From Tribonema minus (lineage: Eukaryota; Sar; Xanthophyceae; Tribonematales; Tribonemataceae): a stretch of DNA of 64,000 bases. Of this stretch, positions 36,032 to 45,707 are shown in pieces. The stretch covers positions 124,001 through 188,000 of the forward strand of contig JAFCMP010000106.1 of assembly GCA_017506865.1 (NCBI GenBank), read 5' to 3'. How positions within the stretch are numbered: the first letter of the stretch is position 1; each line of letters begins with the position of its first letter. Below the pieces are notes generated by a model. That model did no database searches, was not told the origin of the DNA, and saw only the letters and a list, made by a program, of their open reading frames with translations. Made by a program: the position numbers and the translations under genes.

Positions 36032-36410
36032 GTAAGAGTAAATTGGCACAAACGTTACTACACATGGCGTTGTAGGCATGCCATTCCTCATGAATCGGCC
36101 AACTGTAACAATATTGGCTCTTGCTGAAGTAGCAGCGCCAAGCCAGCTTCAAAGTTTGCATGTTGACCATGCCCAGTCTACAAACATCTTTGTGTTGTTG
36201 TACATGCAACCAGTAGAATGCTGAACATGCGTTGTGCAAGGCTACTGATTTGGACTTGTATGATCTGAGGTTCTGCACCTGTGGCCCTGTCAGGTGCTTC
36301 AGGGCATTGCTGTCATCATGTTGTCCTGGTCTCAAGACCTGGTTCACGAACGGTCAGGTGCCGGCCGATCAATTGACGTGGGTCTCAGTCTTTTTGTGTA
36401 CTGGTGGTTA

Positions 36411-36560
36411 AGGACTTGTATTCATAGAGGCCCCAAGAGAAGCCGGGTGTGCTATGCACTCCTAGGGCTTACTCCTGTGCAGCAGCCTTGGCTGCTCTGC
36501 GCCCTAGTAGAAGAGATTGGACACCGGCGCTGCACCACAGCGCAGCATCCATGCTCCATA
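36411..36560 (-). mobile_element. LINE-A 3' tail in duplication copy B
   Basis: It is the same insertion as at 34001-34150, carried along by the duplication. Confidence 0.75.
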
Positions 36561-36607
36561 TGTGCACGTCATGACCTGGACTCATGATAACTCTAATGCT
36601 ACTTCAG

Positions 36608-36763
36608 CACCCACCACAGAACCTACTGCCACGCCAACCACGGCCAAGGCAACAGGACATCCCTCAAGCACCCCAACATTGAGGCCTACTGCTGAGCCCA
36701 CTGCATTCAAATACAACTGCAATGTCGGATTCTCCTGTGACAGTACAGGACAATGTGTGAATG
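36608..36763 (+). CDS. Pro-Thr plus small Cys module exon, copy B (phase 1-1)
   Basis: The acceptor is either CTTCAG before 36608 or CCACAG before 36620; they differ by 12 nt in frame. The donor is AATG|GTAAGT. It is longer than copy A by an extra PTLRPTAEPTA stretch, then has the same CNCNVGFSCDSTGQC core. Confidence 0.68.
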
Positions 36764-37765
36764 GTAAGTGGAGATTAGTGAGCCGCTGTCTTTCTCTGTA
36801 CAGTGCTGCATATTGGCAGCATCAGGACAGAAACCTTCTGCACTCTTGGCTGATGTTGCAAGATGATCTAGAGGGCGTCGCTGTGTGCCGCAGCTGGTGA
36901 ATGCGTATACCTCACACTGACAGGTGGAAACCTTCATGCTACAGACTGCTGTTGACGTATTGAATTCGCCAAGTGCCATGGGCACGTCTGTGTATACAAT
37001 TACCCATTTCAAAACGATTATATATAGGCATCAATGCCATGACAAGAAGCTGTGTGTCAGGGGCGTTGAATGCGCCTGCCTCTCAGGTGGACGAATTTCA
37101 TGTTACCTACTGCTGTCGATGCACTTGCCGAGTGCACGTTCGCACATCTACCTATGATGATATTCAGTTGAGGATCAACGCTAGCAGGGGATATCAGTTT
37201 CTCAAGTGTAGCTCTATTGACAGTGTCACTGCAGGTCATGAGTGGTAATGCTGAAAATGCGGTCGACAGTGCTCGTGGCCCTGGCCCTGTCAGTGACCTC
37301 AATTGTTGCTTTGAAAGGCCAGAGTGTGGATTGATGTCGTTACTAAGTTGACTTTGTCCAGACTCGCCAGTACAGCTGCAAGTTCAGACTTCTCCTCCGA
37401 GCCAACTAACTGCTAACTGCGCAATGGCACTGCTAGTCGAAGCAAGAAACTTTGAGATGCTGCAAATCCTGCGCAGAGCAGAAAGGCTGCCGTTTAAGCA
37501 GTCACAGGCCGAAGTTATTGTTTTTTCCACCTCATTTTCTGCTCGATAATGTGGTTATCTCAGGTGCTAGTGAGCAACCATGCTATATACACAACGGCCA
37601 CCTCGGTTCTGTCATACCTGTTACTTTTTGCGAACAGTGCGTTGTGCATGGCTCTAAAACACGACGTCGCGGTCAGACATCTGGTTGCCCTGTAAGCTGC
37701 TAAGATCACTTTCATCATGTTCTCCTAACACGCAGCCCTTCCATGCTCTCGTGTACATGCAACAG

Positions 37766-37903
37766 CGTCCGGCACGGTGCCATATGGCACTCCCTGCGAC
37801 GCGGACAACAATAGCGTCTACAAATACTTCAAGCCATGCAACCAGTGCCAACAGCAATACTCTGGGTGGCCAGGCGGTTTCAATGGGTGTGTCACACCGA
37901 CAA
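37766..37903 (+). CDS. Cys module with PYGTPCDADNN motif, copy B (phase 1-1)
   Basis: It is the same length and frame as 35493-35630, with a few replacements, and has a normal GT donor. Confidence 0.6.
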
Positions 37904-38456
37904 GTTAGTAGCAACACTCATGCCATGCTCCATCGATGCTTTGAAATGCCAAATGCATTGTAGTCGCGTCGTATGATATGTATTTCGGTGGGGCGTTTTG
38001 TGCGGCAACCCGTTGCGCGATCCCGGCCATGTGTTCGCCGTGAGGATGGTCCCCCCCACCACATCTGTCAGTTTCTCAGCTGTCTGTTGCACTCGTGTGC
38101 TGATGCTCCACAGTGCTCATGCAGCATCGATTCTGTGCGCCTTGCATCGCATTCCATCGACCAGCCCACGGCTAGTTCTATGTACATACATCAGTATGGT
38201 AGCCCTTCATTGTGCTGATGTGCACATACTAGTAGTGGCAGCGTCCTGGCGAGGACAGTGATAATGCATCGTCACATTCGAGGCAGCTAATAACGCTAAT
38301 TGCAAACCGTTGTCTGTGTGTCACAATGCCTCTGGCAACTGTATGCAAGCGGCCTATGCCAAGCTGGCACGAACATGGTGCGCTCATTGTCCCAATGGGC
38401 TATCTGATAACCTCACCCCGAAATTGTTGTTGATGTGGTTTGTGATGCTCACACAG

Positions 38457-38824
38457 GTTGCACATCTGTGTCTGAGTGCAAGACAGCCACTGTCCAGTAC
38501 ATGAACGCAGGCCGGGTTAGCTAAGCGTCAGATCCACATTGAGCTGAGCATATCGCTGGCGCGGGAGTTGGCGGAGCGCGTCATGGCATACACACGTGGA
38601 GCGCGAATGCTGGGCTGTGTTGCGGCGCCGGTATCCAAACTCCTAGGGCACAGCGCAGACTAGGCTGCTGCGTTGACGCAAGCTTTTCGATTGCATAGGC
38701 AACCCGGCCTCCCTTGGGCCTTTATAAATACAAGTCCATACGTACATGAACGCATGTGCTGGCGGCTATTGCAAGTGCGACTGCCCTGCCAATTCTGTCT
38801 GTGATGCCGGTGGCCATTGCAAAG
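38457..38824 (+). pseudogene. Cys module exon interrupted by a LINE-A tail
   Basis: The acceptor is ACACAG and the donor is AAAG|GTAAGC. The reading frame runs CTSVSECKTATVQYMNA, is broken at 38510 by 233 bp of LINE-A, and resumes with CAGGYCKCDCPANSVCDAGG. Removing the insertion and one target duplication (245 bp) leaves 123 nt, again 2+120+1, matching the intact paralog at 35912-36031. As it stands the frame is shifted (245 is not a multiple of three) and stops enter from the LINE. Confidence 0.8.
38510..38742 (+). mobile_element. severely 5'-truncated LINE-A insertion with target duplication
   Basis: It is nearly identical to 43250-43482 (last ~45 codons of the endonuclease ORF plus 3' UTR). 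It is flanked by tacatgaacgca at 38498-38509 and 38743-38754 (13 bp if the ambiguous g is counted). It is inserted in a coding exon. Close identity and a perfect duplication make it young. Confidence 0.92.
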
Positions 38825-39190
38825 GTAAGCACTTTGGTCGACACCAACAGTTCTGAATACTTACATCCTCACCTGCTCTATGCCTGGCCTAGCCAATCTG
38901 TTGCCATGCAAGTAACGGACAGGGTTGCCTGAAATGGCATTTAGAGCGACCGACCTCTCATTTTGTTTCCTCAACAATTGCCAACACTCTTGAAAGATGC
39001 GATGCGTCGCAAGCTTGCACAACCTCTGCCCCCAGTGTGCAAACCAGCGTGCCAACAGTTCCCTCTTAACCCTGCAGCATTCTTCAAACGAAGTTGAGCG
39101 TTCGTTAGTTTCTACCATCATGCTGCAGCACTGCGCAGCCTGTACTATGATATGGGAACGCAAGTACGCACGCTGTGGCAACGTGTGGAG

Positions 39191-39998
39191 CAGGGCTCGA
39201 CACGGATCAAGGCCTTGGATGGATCATTCGAAAGGCACGGATCAAATCACTGATTTTGATTTGATTCACAACCTACAACCTCCTGCAGATTTGATTTATG
39301 AATGATTCTGGGCTGTCTGCACTGATTTGATGTGATCCGTGAGTTTTCAAAACACCGTGGACAGACACGGATCAAATCTCAGCGGTTCAATCACCAAAAA
39401 CAAGCCCTTGGCGCCGGTGTCTGACTATAGACGCCGTGCGGGTACTGCAGGCGATCACTGAACACATGGCAGCCGCCGTCTTCCATCGCTTCCTCAACAC
39501 CACCATCGCTTCACGCCATTGAACTTGGGCCTCACACAGGTGGTTTTGTGGAGTACACACAGCGAGGCACTACTGCCAATGGCGGCATGTGTGTGTGTGT
39601 GGCTCGTACGTGTGGCTCTCGTATCGAGGCATTGTCAATGGCGTGTGGGTGTGTGAGCTGAAAGCCCACGCCCACAGCGCATGTTGTAGGATGACGGAGC
39701 TGCCAGCGTTATTTGATGCCGGGTCAGCCCTCATACATCTCCCACTTGAACATCTCGCGTATGCCACGAACCACTGGTTGTCACGCAATTGGTGCTGGCT
39801 GCTTGATTTGATCCGTGAGGTACAATGATTTGATTTGATCCGTCTGATTCTGATTTGATCCGTGGGGGCAAGCACTATGATTTGATTTGATCCGTCACTA
39901 TTGGCTGGGGCACTTATGATTGAGTTGATCCGTGAGCCCAAGAAAGGCTTTGGTTTGATTCACACTTTTGGCAAAAATGCGATCCGTGTCGAGCCCTG
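39191..39998. mobile_element. hAT-like non-autonomous element with internal GATTTGATCCGTG repeats (808 bp)
   Basis: The termini CAGGGCTCGACACGGATC and GATCCGTGTCGAGCCCTG are perfect inverted repeats of 18 bp. The flanks gtgtggag (39183-39190) and gtgtgaag (39999-40006) form an 8 bp duplication with one mismatch. A CAGGG start and 8 bp duplication fit hAT. The interior carries many copies of tgatttgatccgtg and its complement in both orientations, clustered toward both ends. No transposase is present. Confidence 0.82.
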
Positions 39999-40180
39999 GT
40001 GTGAAGTCTGCAAAGCTACCGTAGCAGGAGCATTACGTCACTGACAAGGTTTACGTTTTTGTTCCGGCGTGCATTGACAGGGGCTCACTTTTAAGGTGAC
40101 AAAAAAAAACCTGTGCACCCCTGAATGTCTAATACTGCTGTCGCTGACTGGCAGTGCACATTCTTGCCGTTTGCGAGCAG

Positions 40181-40519
40181 CAAATCCAGCGCAACCGTGC
40201 AGCTCAGACAGCGACTGTGCTGTGCGCCCAGGTGGTCAATGCGACGCATTTTGACCTGTCGTACATTTCGACCTGTCGTACAGGTCGAAATGCGTCGCAT
40301 CGACCACCTGGGCGCACAGTGCCAACGGGCAATGCGGCAGGGACTCAGCTGCTTCTGGTGCCACCCTGCAGTGCTGCACCCATGGCACCGCAGAGCTGTT
40401 TAGCGGCCTCGATTACTGCTCGCAGATGCCCAATGGCTATACATGTTGGTCAGAGTGTGCGTCTGGCTCTTGCTGAGGCAGCCTTTTTGGGCTCCAGAGG
40501 GGAACGTGCGAGACTCTAG
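40181..40519 (+). pseudogene. CSSDxDC-type Cys module exon, copy 1, interrupted by a MITE
   Basis: The acceptor is GCGAGCAG and the donor is CTAG|GTGCGC. It encodes PCSSDSDC, is then interrupted by the 98 bp foldback element at 40221, and continues NGQCGRDSAASGATLQCCTH. The insertion plus its 4 bp duplication (102 bp) keeps the frame length but brings a TGA. A second TGA lies near 40478, in place of the xNxxG segment seen in copy 2. It is not functional as read. Confidence 0.7.
40221..40318. mobile_element. 98 bp palindromic foldback MITE
   Basis: The outer arms TGTGCGCCCAGGTGGTC and GACCACCTGGGCGCACA are perfect inverted repeats, and the rest folds back as well (atgcgacgcatttcgacctg / caggtcgaaatgcgtcgcat). 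It is flanked by gtgc at 40217-40220 and 40319-40322. The two paralogous exons at 41086 and 44009 show the empty site (cgactgtgccaacggg at 44039), so both ends are certain. Confidence 0.9.
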
Positions 40520-41085
40520 GTGCGCTGATTGCATCGCAGACATGCTGTAATTTCAGCATTTCCATGTGGGGCTGTGGAAATGCCCTGCTGTATGGTGGTC
40601 GGCCTTGTTTTCATGCTTCGACGTAGCATGCAGAACTTGCACGTGTGCACCACTGTGACACCCCACCCCCACATCACCCACTACAAAACACTTGCAAGCG
40701 ACTGACCCACACATTTATGTAGGAACAGGCTGCAAAGCTGCGTCACTTCCGCCCCACAGACACTGTGTCAAGCCTGCATTAAGGCCACCCAGCTCCACGC
40801 AGTTCTGGTAGAGGAGTCCATGCTGTACTAAGTACCAGTAGTAGTAGGTGCAGTTGCGCTCCTCATGCATACTGCATCAGCGTTGCATCTCCCCACTTTG
40901 ACCATTGCGATAAATCAGAACTGCTTGCCAGAGCGAGTATGCCTCATTGTTCATGTCACGCGCTGGCACCTGAGGCTCACATCACGTGTCTCGCAGAGCT
41001 GCTGACATGCACGCTACCTCATACTTCTATTCACGGTACAGTAATGCTGTCGGTGACTGCAGATTCTCTTGTTGTTTGTGAGCAG

Positions 41086-41331
41086 CAAGTGCAGGGCAGC
41101 CATGCAGCTCAGACAGAGACTGTCCCAACGGGCAATGCAGCAGGGACTCAGCGGCGACTGACACCCTGCAGTGCTGCACCCATGGCACGGCAGAGCCGTG
41201 CCTCTGGAATCTCAAAGACTATTGCACACAAATGCCCAGTGGCTATGCGTGTTGGTTAGATGCTCAGTGTGCGTCTGGCCATTGCGTGGGCAACATTTAT
41301 GGGTTCCGGACGGGAACGTGCCAGACTCTAG
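41086..41331 (+). CDS. CSSDxDC-type Cys module exon, copy 2 (phase 1-1)
   Basis: The acceptor is TGTGAGCAG and the donor is CTAG|GTGCGT. Its 246 nt are open. They encode SAGQPCSSDRDCPNGQCSRD, then LQCCTHGTAEPCLWNLKDYC and SGYACWLDAQCASGHCVGN, ending FRTGTCQTL. About 11 Cys in the pattern C..D.DC.NGQC...CC...C suggest a small disulphide-rich extracellular domain. A LINE-A copy follows immediately in the intron. Confidence 0.7.
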
Positions 41332-41357
41332 GTGCGTTGATCTTATCGCCGACATGC

Positions 41358-43480
41358 TGCACGCTGCCATGAGCAAGCATCTTGTCGACGCAGGGACATG
41401 GCGATTGTCGTGGCAGCTAGCTGGAATGGCGCGGCATCACCTACAGGCAGCACAGTTCATTCTACGCAGGTCACTGACGAAGCGCATGGGCTTCTTAGCT
41501 CGGGTCGTTGACACGGCTTTGAGTGAGACATGGTTGCACGCGTTTGACGGGTTCTGTGCATGGACGCTCGAACGCATGCTGCATCTGCACGGCTGCTCTA
41601 CCGCGGCAGCCATGAAGTCACACCTGCTGGCCGCCTGCACTGCTGGTGACAATGAGGAAGCCAGCAGTGGCAGCGTGCTGGTATTGCCGCGCTTGGGCCC
41701 GCCAGAACTCACGGACATCGCAGTGCCACTGCGGGCGTCACGGTTGCCGGAGCGACGAGGCGGTCTGGGCATGCCGCTTTTGGGGCTACTGGCACCAGCC
41801 GCATACACGGCCCAGGCATGCACAACACTGAGGCCGGCAATAATTCATGCCACTGTGGCAGCAGGGGCCCTGAGGCTCGGCACTGACGAACACGGCGCAG
41901 TCACCTGGTTCGCGCAGCACTCATGCGCAATACGCGAGGACCAGGGACTGCCGCCAATCATCGAGGCCGTGCGACGCTCTACGCGAGCGCTGACAGCTGA
42001 TGGCGGCGAAAAATCACGCACAGCTGTGGCCGAGCAGCTCCCAGCATCGTTGCTACGGTGGGCAGCAGATACGACGGCCGCAGCGTCGACGCTCCCCACT
42101 GCGGTGCAAGCGATCTACGCCGCAACTGCCGTCACGGAGACAGTGACCACTGAGCCAGCCCCACACACCCACGGCATTGTGCCTGGCGCCGAGGCGGCCG
42201 CTGCGGCGGCGACCGTACCTGGCCCTCAAGCCGCTGCCGCGGCTGCCCCTTCCACGCCCGCTAAAACACAAACTAGCGCGGAAGAAAGCAGCTGCAGCGG
42301 CGGGCAGGAGGACGACGACGACGACTGGGAGGCCTATGCTGACGAGATCTGCAGGAAGGTAGTGCCCCGCCGCCGGCGCGGTCACTTCACGCACGGACTA
42401 CAAGCCGGCCTTTCAAATGTTCTTCGACGTCAATACGAGGATTGCCTGGTGGAGGACCTAGAGGCTGCCTCGGCTGGTGCCGTGGGCAAGCCGACGCAGG
42501 CTGCACCTATTGGTGACTCGCGCGACACCAGCCGCCGCCGCCAACAGGCTAGCGCACGGGTCCTGGCGCAGCTGCGCAGCCAGCGTGCGTCCGGGGCAAT
42601 GGCGTGGATGAGCGTGCCACCCACTGCCAATGACCGCCCGGGTGCGGCGCCCATGTCCAGTATGGCAGCAGCCACGATGATTTTGATTGCGATCTTCATA
42701 GACGGGTGGGGCATACAGGGCGAGGTGTGCCCATGGCGGTGCAGTGATGTGAGCCCCACCTCCACGCATGCGATCAGCTGCCCCAGCCAGCACATACGGG
42801 GGCACAACGCGACACACACTGCCCAAAAGCGGTGCCTGCAGCGCATCTTGAGACAGCACCATGTCTCTATTGTCCGCAATGAGGACGCTAGCGTCTTCAA
42901 GGTACCGGGGTATCGGGCGGACACAGTCATTGACCCAGGGTGTCTGCACTTTAGCAGTGCATACCGTAACAAGGGAATAGTGCTAGACACAAGTGTGCGC
43001 GCGCCCACAGCGAGCTCGTACCTGACAGGCAAAACAAATGCCTCGAACACGGACGGCTATGCTGCTGGGGTGGGGGAGGACGCGAAGGTCAAGCACCACA
43101 CCGGCACCTTGACGTCATCTTGGGCTTTTGTGCCATTCGTGCAGGAGTCGTACGGACGGCTGGGCAAGCAGACAAGCCTTTTTGTTAAGGAGTTGGCAAT
43201 GCACTCAGCACTGTGCTCAGGGGGGGGGAAGGCAGATGTGTTACGCAAGGCCGGGTTGGCTAAGCGTCAGATCCTCATTGAGCTGAGCATATCGCTGGCG
43301 CGGGAGTTGGCGGAGCGCGTCATGGCGTACACACGTGGAGCGCGAATGCTGGGCTGTGTTGCGGCGCCGGTATCCAAACTCCTAGGGCACAGCGCAGACT
43401 AGGCTGCTGCGTTGACGCAAGCTTTTCGATTGCATAGGCAACCCGGCCTCCCTTGGGCCTTTATAAATACAAGTCCATAC
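41358..43480 (+). mobile_element. LINE-A copy, 5'-truncated, 2.1 kb
   Basis: It begins in the post-RT region (homologous to 1-370 on the opposite strand) and ends at ...ttataaatacaagtccatac. The paralogous uninserted intron at 40519-40610 has gacatgctgtaatttcagca, whereas here gacatgctg is followed by the LINE, and the local sequence resumes as gtacttttcgcaattccacg. I see no target duplication, so the insertion may have removed a few bases. Confidence 0.88.
41362..43402 (+). CDS. C-terminal part of LINE-A protein with zinc knuckle and restriction-like endonuclease
   Basis: The frame is open to the stop at 43400-43402. It reads MSKHLVDAGTWRLSWQLAGM, a post-RT helical region, PERRGGLGMPLLGLLAP, an Ala-rich and acidic linker (GGQEDDDDDWEAYADEI), then CPWRCSDVSPTSTHAISC with following His (a CCHC-type knuckle, ~42730). 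After it come YRADTVIDPG, GIVLDTSVRAPTASSY (~42970) and KHHTGTLTSSWAFVPFVQES. These are the features expected of the PD-(D/E)xK-like nuclease that nicks the target in RLE-type LINEs. The first ~60 codons of the long open stretch (from 41171) belong to the neighbouring Cys module in another frame. Without the RT it cannot retrotranspose alone. Confidence 0.85.
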
Positions 43481-44008
43481 GTACTTTTCGCAATTCCACG
43501 TGGGGCTGCGGAAATGCCCTGCTGCTTGGTGGTTGGCCTTGTGTTCACTCTCCGGTGTAAGTAGCATGCAAAGCTTGCACGTGTGCACCTCACCCCGCCC
43601 CCACATCACCCACTACAAAACACTTGCACGCGACTGACCCACACACTGACGTACTACTAGTAGGAATACGATGCAAAGCTACATCACTCCCACCCCATAG
43701 ATACTGTGGCAAGCTTGCATATTAAGGCCACCCACCTCCACGCAGTAGGAGTCCATGCTGTACTAAGTACGAGTAGTAGTAGGTGCAATTGCGCTCGTCG
43801 TGCATACTGCATCTCCGTGGTTTGACCGTTGTGATAAATCAGAACTAGTTGCCAGAGTGAGTGTATATCTCAACATTCAAGTCACGAGCTGGCACCTGAG
43901 GCTTACATCACGTGTCTCTCAGACTGCTGACATGCAGACTACCGCGCACTTTCATTCACGGTGCAGTAACTCTGTCGGTGACTGCACATTCTTGTTGTTT
44001 GTGAGCAG

Positions 44009-44254
44009 CAAGTGCAGGACAACCTTGCAGCTCAGACAGCGACTGTGCCAACGGGCAATGCGGCAGGGACTCAGCGGCTACTGACACCCTGCAGTGCTGC
44101 ACCCATGGCACGTCGGAGCCGTACGGCTTTTATTTTAAAGACTACTGCACGCAAATGCCCAGTGGCTATAGCTGTTGGTCAGATGCTCAGTGTTTCTTCA
44201 AACTATTGTGGGGGCAACTTGGGTGGGGTCCAGAGGGGCACGTGTCGCTGATTG
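44009..44254 (+). pseudogene. CSSDxDC-type Cys module exon, copy 3, frameshifted
   Basis: The acceptor is TGTGAGCAG. It encodes SAGQPCSSDSDCANGQCGRD, LQCCTHGTSEP and PSGYSCWSDAQC. A one-base shift after DAQC then moves the module end (SSNYCGGNLGGVQRGTC) into the next frame, where it stops at TGA near 44252. Read without the shift, the ORF runs on to 44410 with unrelated sequence. Confidence 0.6.
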
Positions 44255-45707
44255 CCCAGGTATGCACTGCAGACTCTGGAGATGCATACGTCGATGATTG
44301 TTATGGCATGCATGGCTTGATTTCTTTCAACTGCAATCCTCTAAATGACGCACTCAAGTATGCTGGTCGGATGCCCAGTAACACGTGTATACTGTGCTTT
44401 TGGCAACTGTAAGCGGAACCTGACAGGAGAACTTTGTTGAAGTTGAGAGCGCTTCGGAAAGGTGCAGCAATGCATGCAAATTTGCCGTAAGGCAACCGTC
44501 ACGACGTGAATTTGAAATGTGTAAGACACAGGCTGCAGCGCTGCAGCAGTCCCTCAGGCTTGGACCACAGTCCCAGGTGACTTCACATCCCCCCCTCTCC
44601 CCCCTCCCCGCCCCTTTTTCTTGATGCACAGTTCAGCATTTTTTGCAAACCTGGCCGTGCTCCTTTTGTTGGCAGCAGAGCCGAGGCGTGCTGGAGCATG
44701 CTGCTGGTTGTTGCCACCGCTAATGGACAGCATGATCGTTCAACTCGGCAAGCTTGGCGACTTGCATGCGCATTTGGTACTCGAGCAAACATGCTCAGCA
44801 TCTGCCATCGTTGAATTCTGATGGACTCGGACAGCACGGGCACAGTACATCTTTTCCTCATGCTCGCTTAGGGCGCAAAGCATTGCTTCAGGAAGAGGGG
44901 CACAGGACGTATAACAGAATCCTCAGAGTTCCTTACAGAATAGCAGGTTTAGGGGTAGATCTGCAGATGTGCAGGGTTTGATTGGCAGGGTCACAGCATT
45001 TTCTCGAGACAATTCCGAGTCTCTCCATTTCTTCCCGGTCTTACCATGTTTCTCTCTAGAGCACGTTTTCTCTTAGGGCATGCTTCACTTGCCCACCTAT
45101 CTCAATTCACTTCTTCTTGCACGTCCTTGCAGCCGGAGTATCTCTTCCTCCTTTGTGCCTTGCTACGTTGGCAGCTTTGCACGGTGCATTGGCTGCACAC
45201 TCATCATTCCGACACTCCTGCACCACACCTGCAGCATGTGTGTGTCCTGTGTGCGTTTTGTTAGCTGTCACAAAGACTTGCACAGTGGGGTGCAAAATGT
45301 AGGAGAGTATCTTGTTATTATGGTACACGCATAGATTTCTTCCCATTTATTTCTCACAACAGGTCTGCCAGTATGCACCTCGAGGTGTTGCAGCTCGGCA
45401 TTGCTGCTAGTCAAAGCGACAGAAGCACTAGAATACGTGAATCGCAGCGCAGTGGTTCAAAATGCCTGCCATTGACTCACCACAACACTGGAAAACTTGC
45501 AATTGACAAACTCTCAAAAAGCCAGTTCCCACAGTACACGGAGCAGCTCATGCAAGCCGAGCACCGCTCCCCTTGCACCATCAAGCTGCGTATTGGCACA
45601 GAGCAGGCAGATAAGCCTGTGCTCCTCTAGCACAAGTATGTACGACGCAGCAGACTTGTGTGACTTCAAGTGCACCAAGTGTAACTTGAAGCGTGACTTG
45701 AAGTTTC
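44255..45707. other. intergenic / convergent 3' region
   Basis: It lies between the decayed plus-strand modules and the HPRT stop codon. Only short ORFs without resemblance are seen. It should contain the HPRT 3' UTR (minus strand), but I cannot point to its polyadenylation site. Confidence 0.4.

Larger units (their letters stand above)
33842..36250 (+). repeat. segmental duplication copy A (~2.3 kb)
   Basis: It aligns along most of its length with 36257-38520: the same LINE-A tail, the same CNCNVGFSCDSTGQC exon, near-identical 34490-35040 versus 36765-37315, and the same two following Cys exons. The copies differ by small indels and scattered substitutions. Confidence 0.88.
36257..38520 (+). 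repeat. segmental duplication copy B (~2.3 kb)
   Basis: Partner of 33842-36250. It has diverged most around 37960-38450, where extra sequence is present, and carries a private LINE-A insertion near its end. Confidence 0.85.
6908..44254 (+). other. large modular Pro-Thr / Cys-rich extracellular-type gene (exon set)
   Basis: I read about 21 plus-strand exons that fit one splicing scheme: 6908-7000, 7341-7380, 7869-8213, ~9303-9386, 10077-10112, 22485-22538, 24890-25478, 26452-26541, 28126-28263, 29323-29418, 31216-31362, 32110-32244, 34377-34487, 35493-35630, 35912-36031, 36608-36763, 37766-37903, 38457-38824, 40181-40519, 41086-41331 and 44009-~44254. The first ones are phase 0, and from 26452 on every exon is phase 1-1. 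Products are PTxxPT linkers and Cys-rich modules typical of secreted or wall proteins. The signal peptide and start are not in the window, and the 3' end is uncertain. It may be one gene or several decayed neighbours. Exons near 38.5 and 40.2 kb are broken by insertions, so at least the 3' part is degenerate. Confidence 0.65.

Noticed and set aside
41171..41357. N-terminal ~60 codons of the 743-codon plus-strand ORF
   Set aside because: This part is the Cys-module exon and its intron read in the wrong frame; the LINE-A portion starts near 41358.
42053..43050. Minus-strand ORFs of 113-206 codons
   Set aside because: They are antisense to the LINE-A endonuclease frame, which has recognisable motifs.
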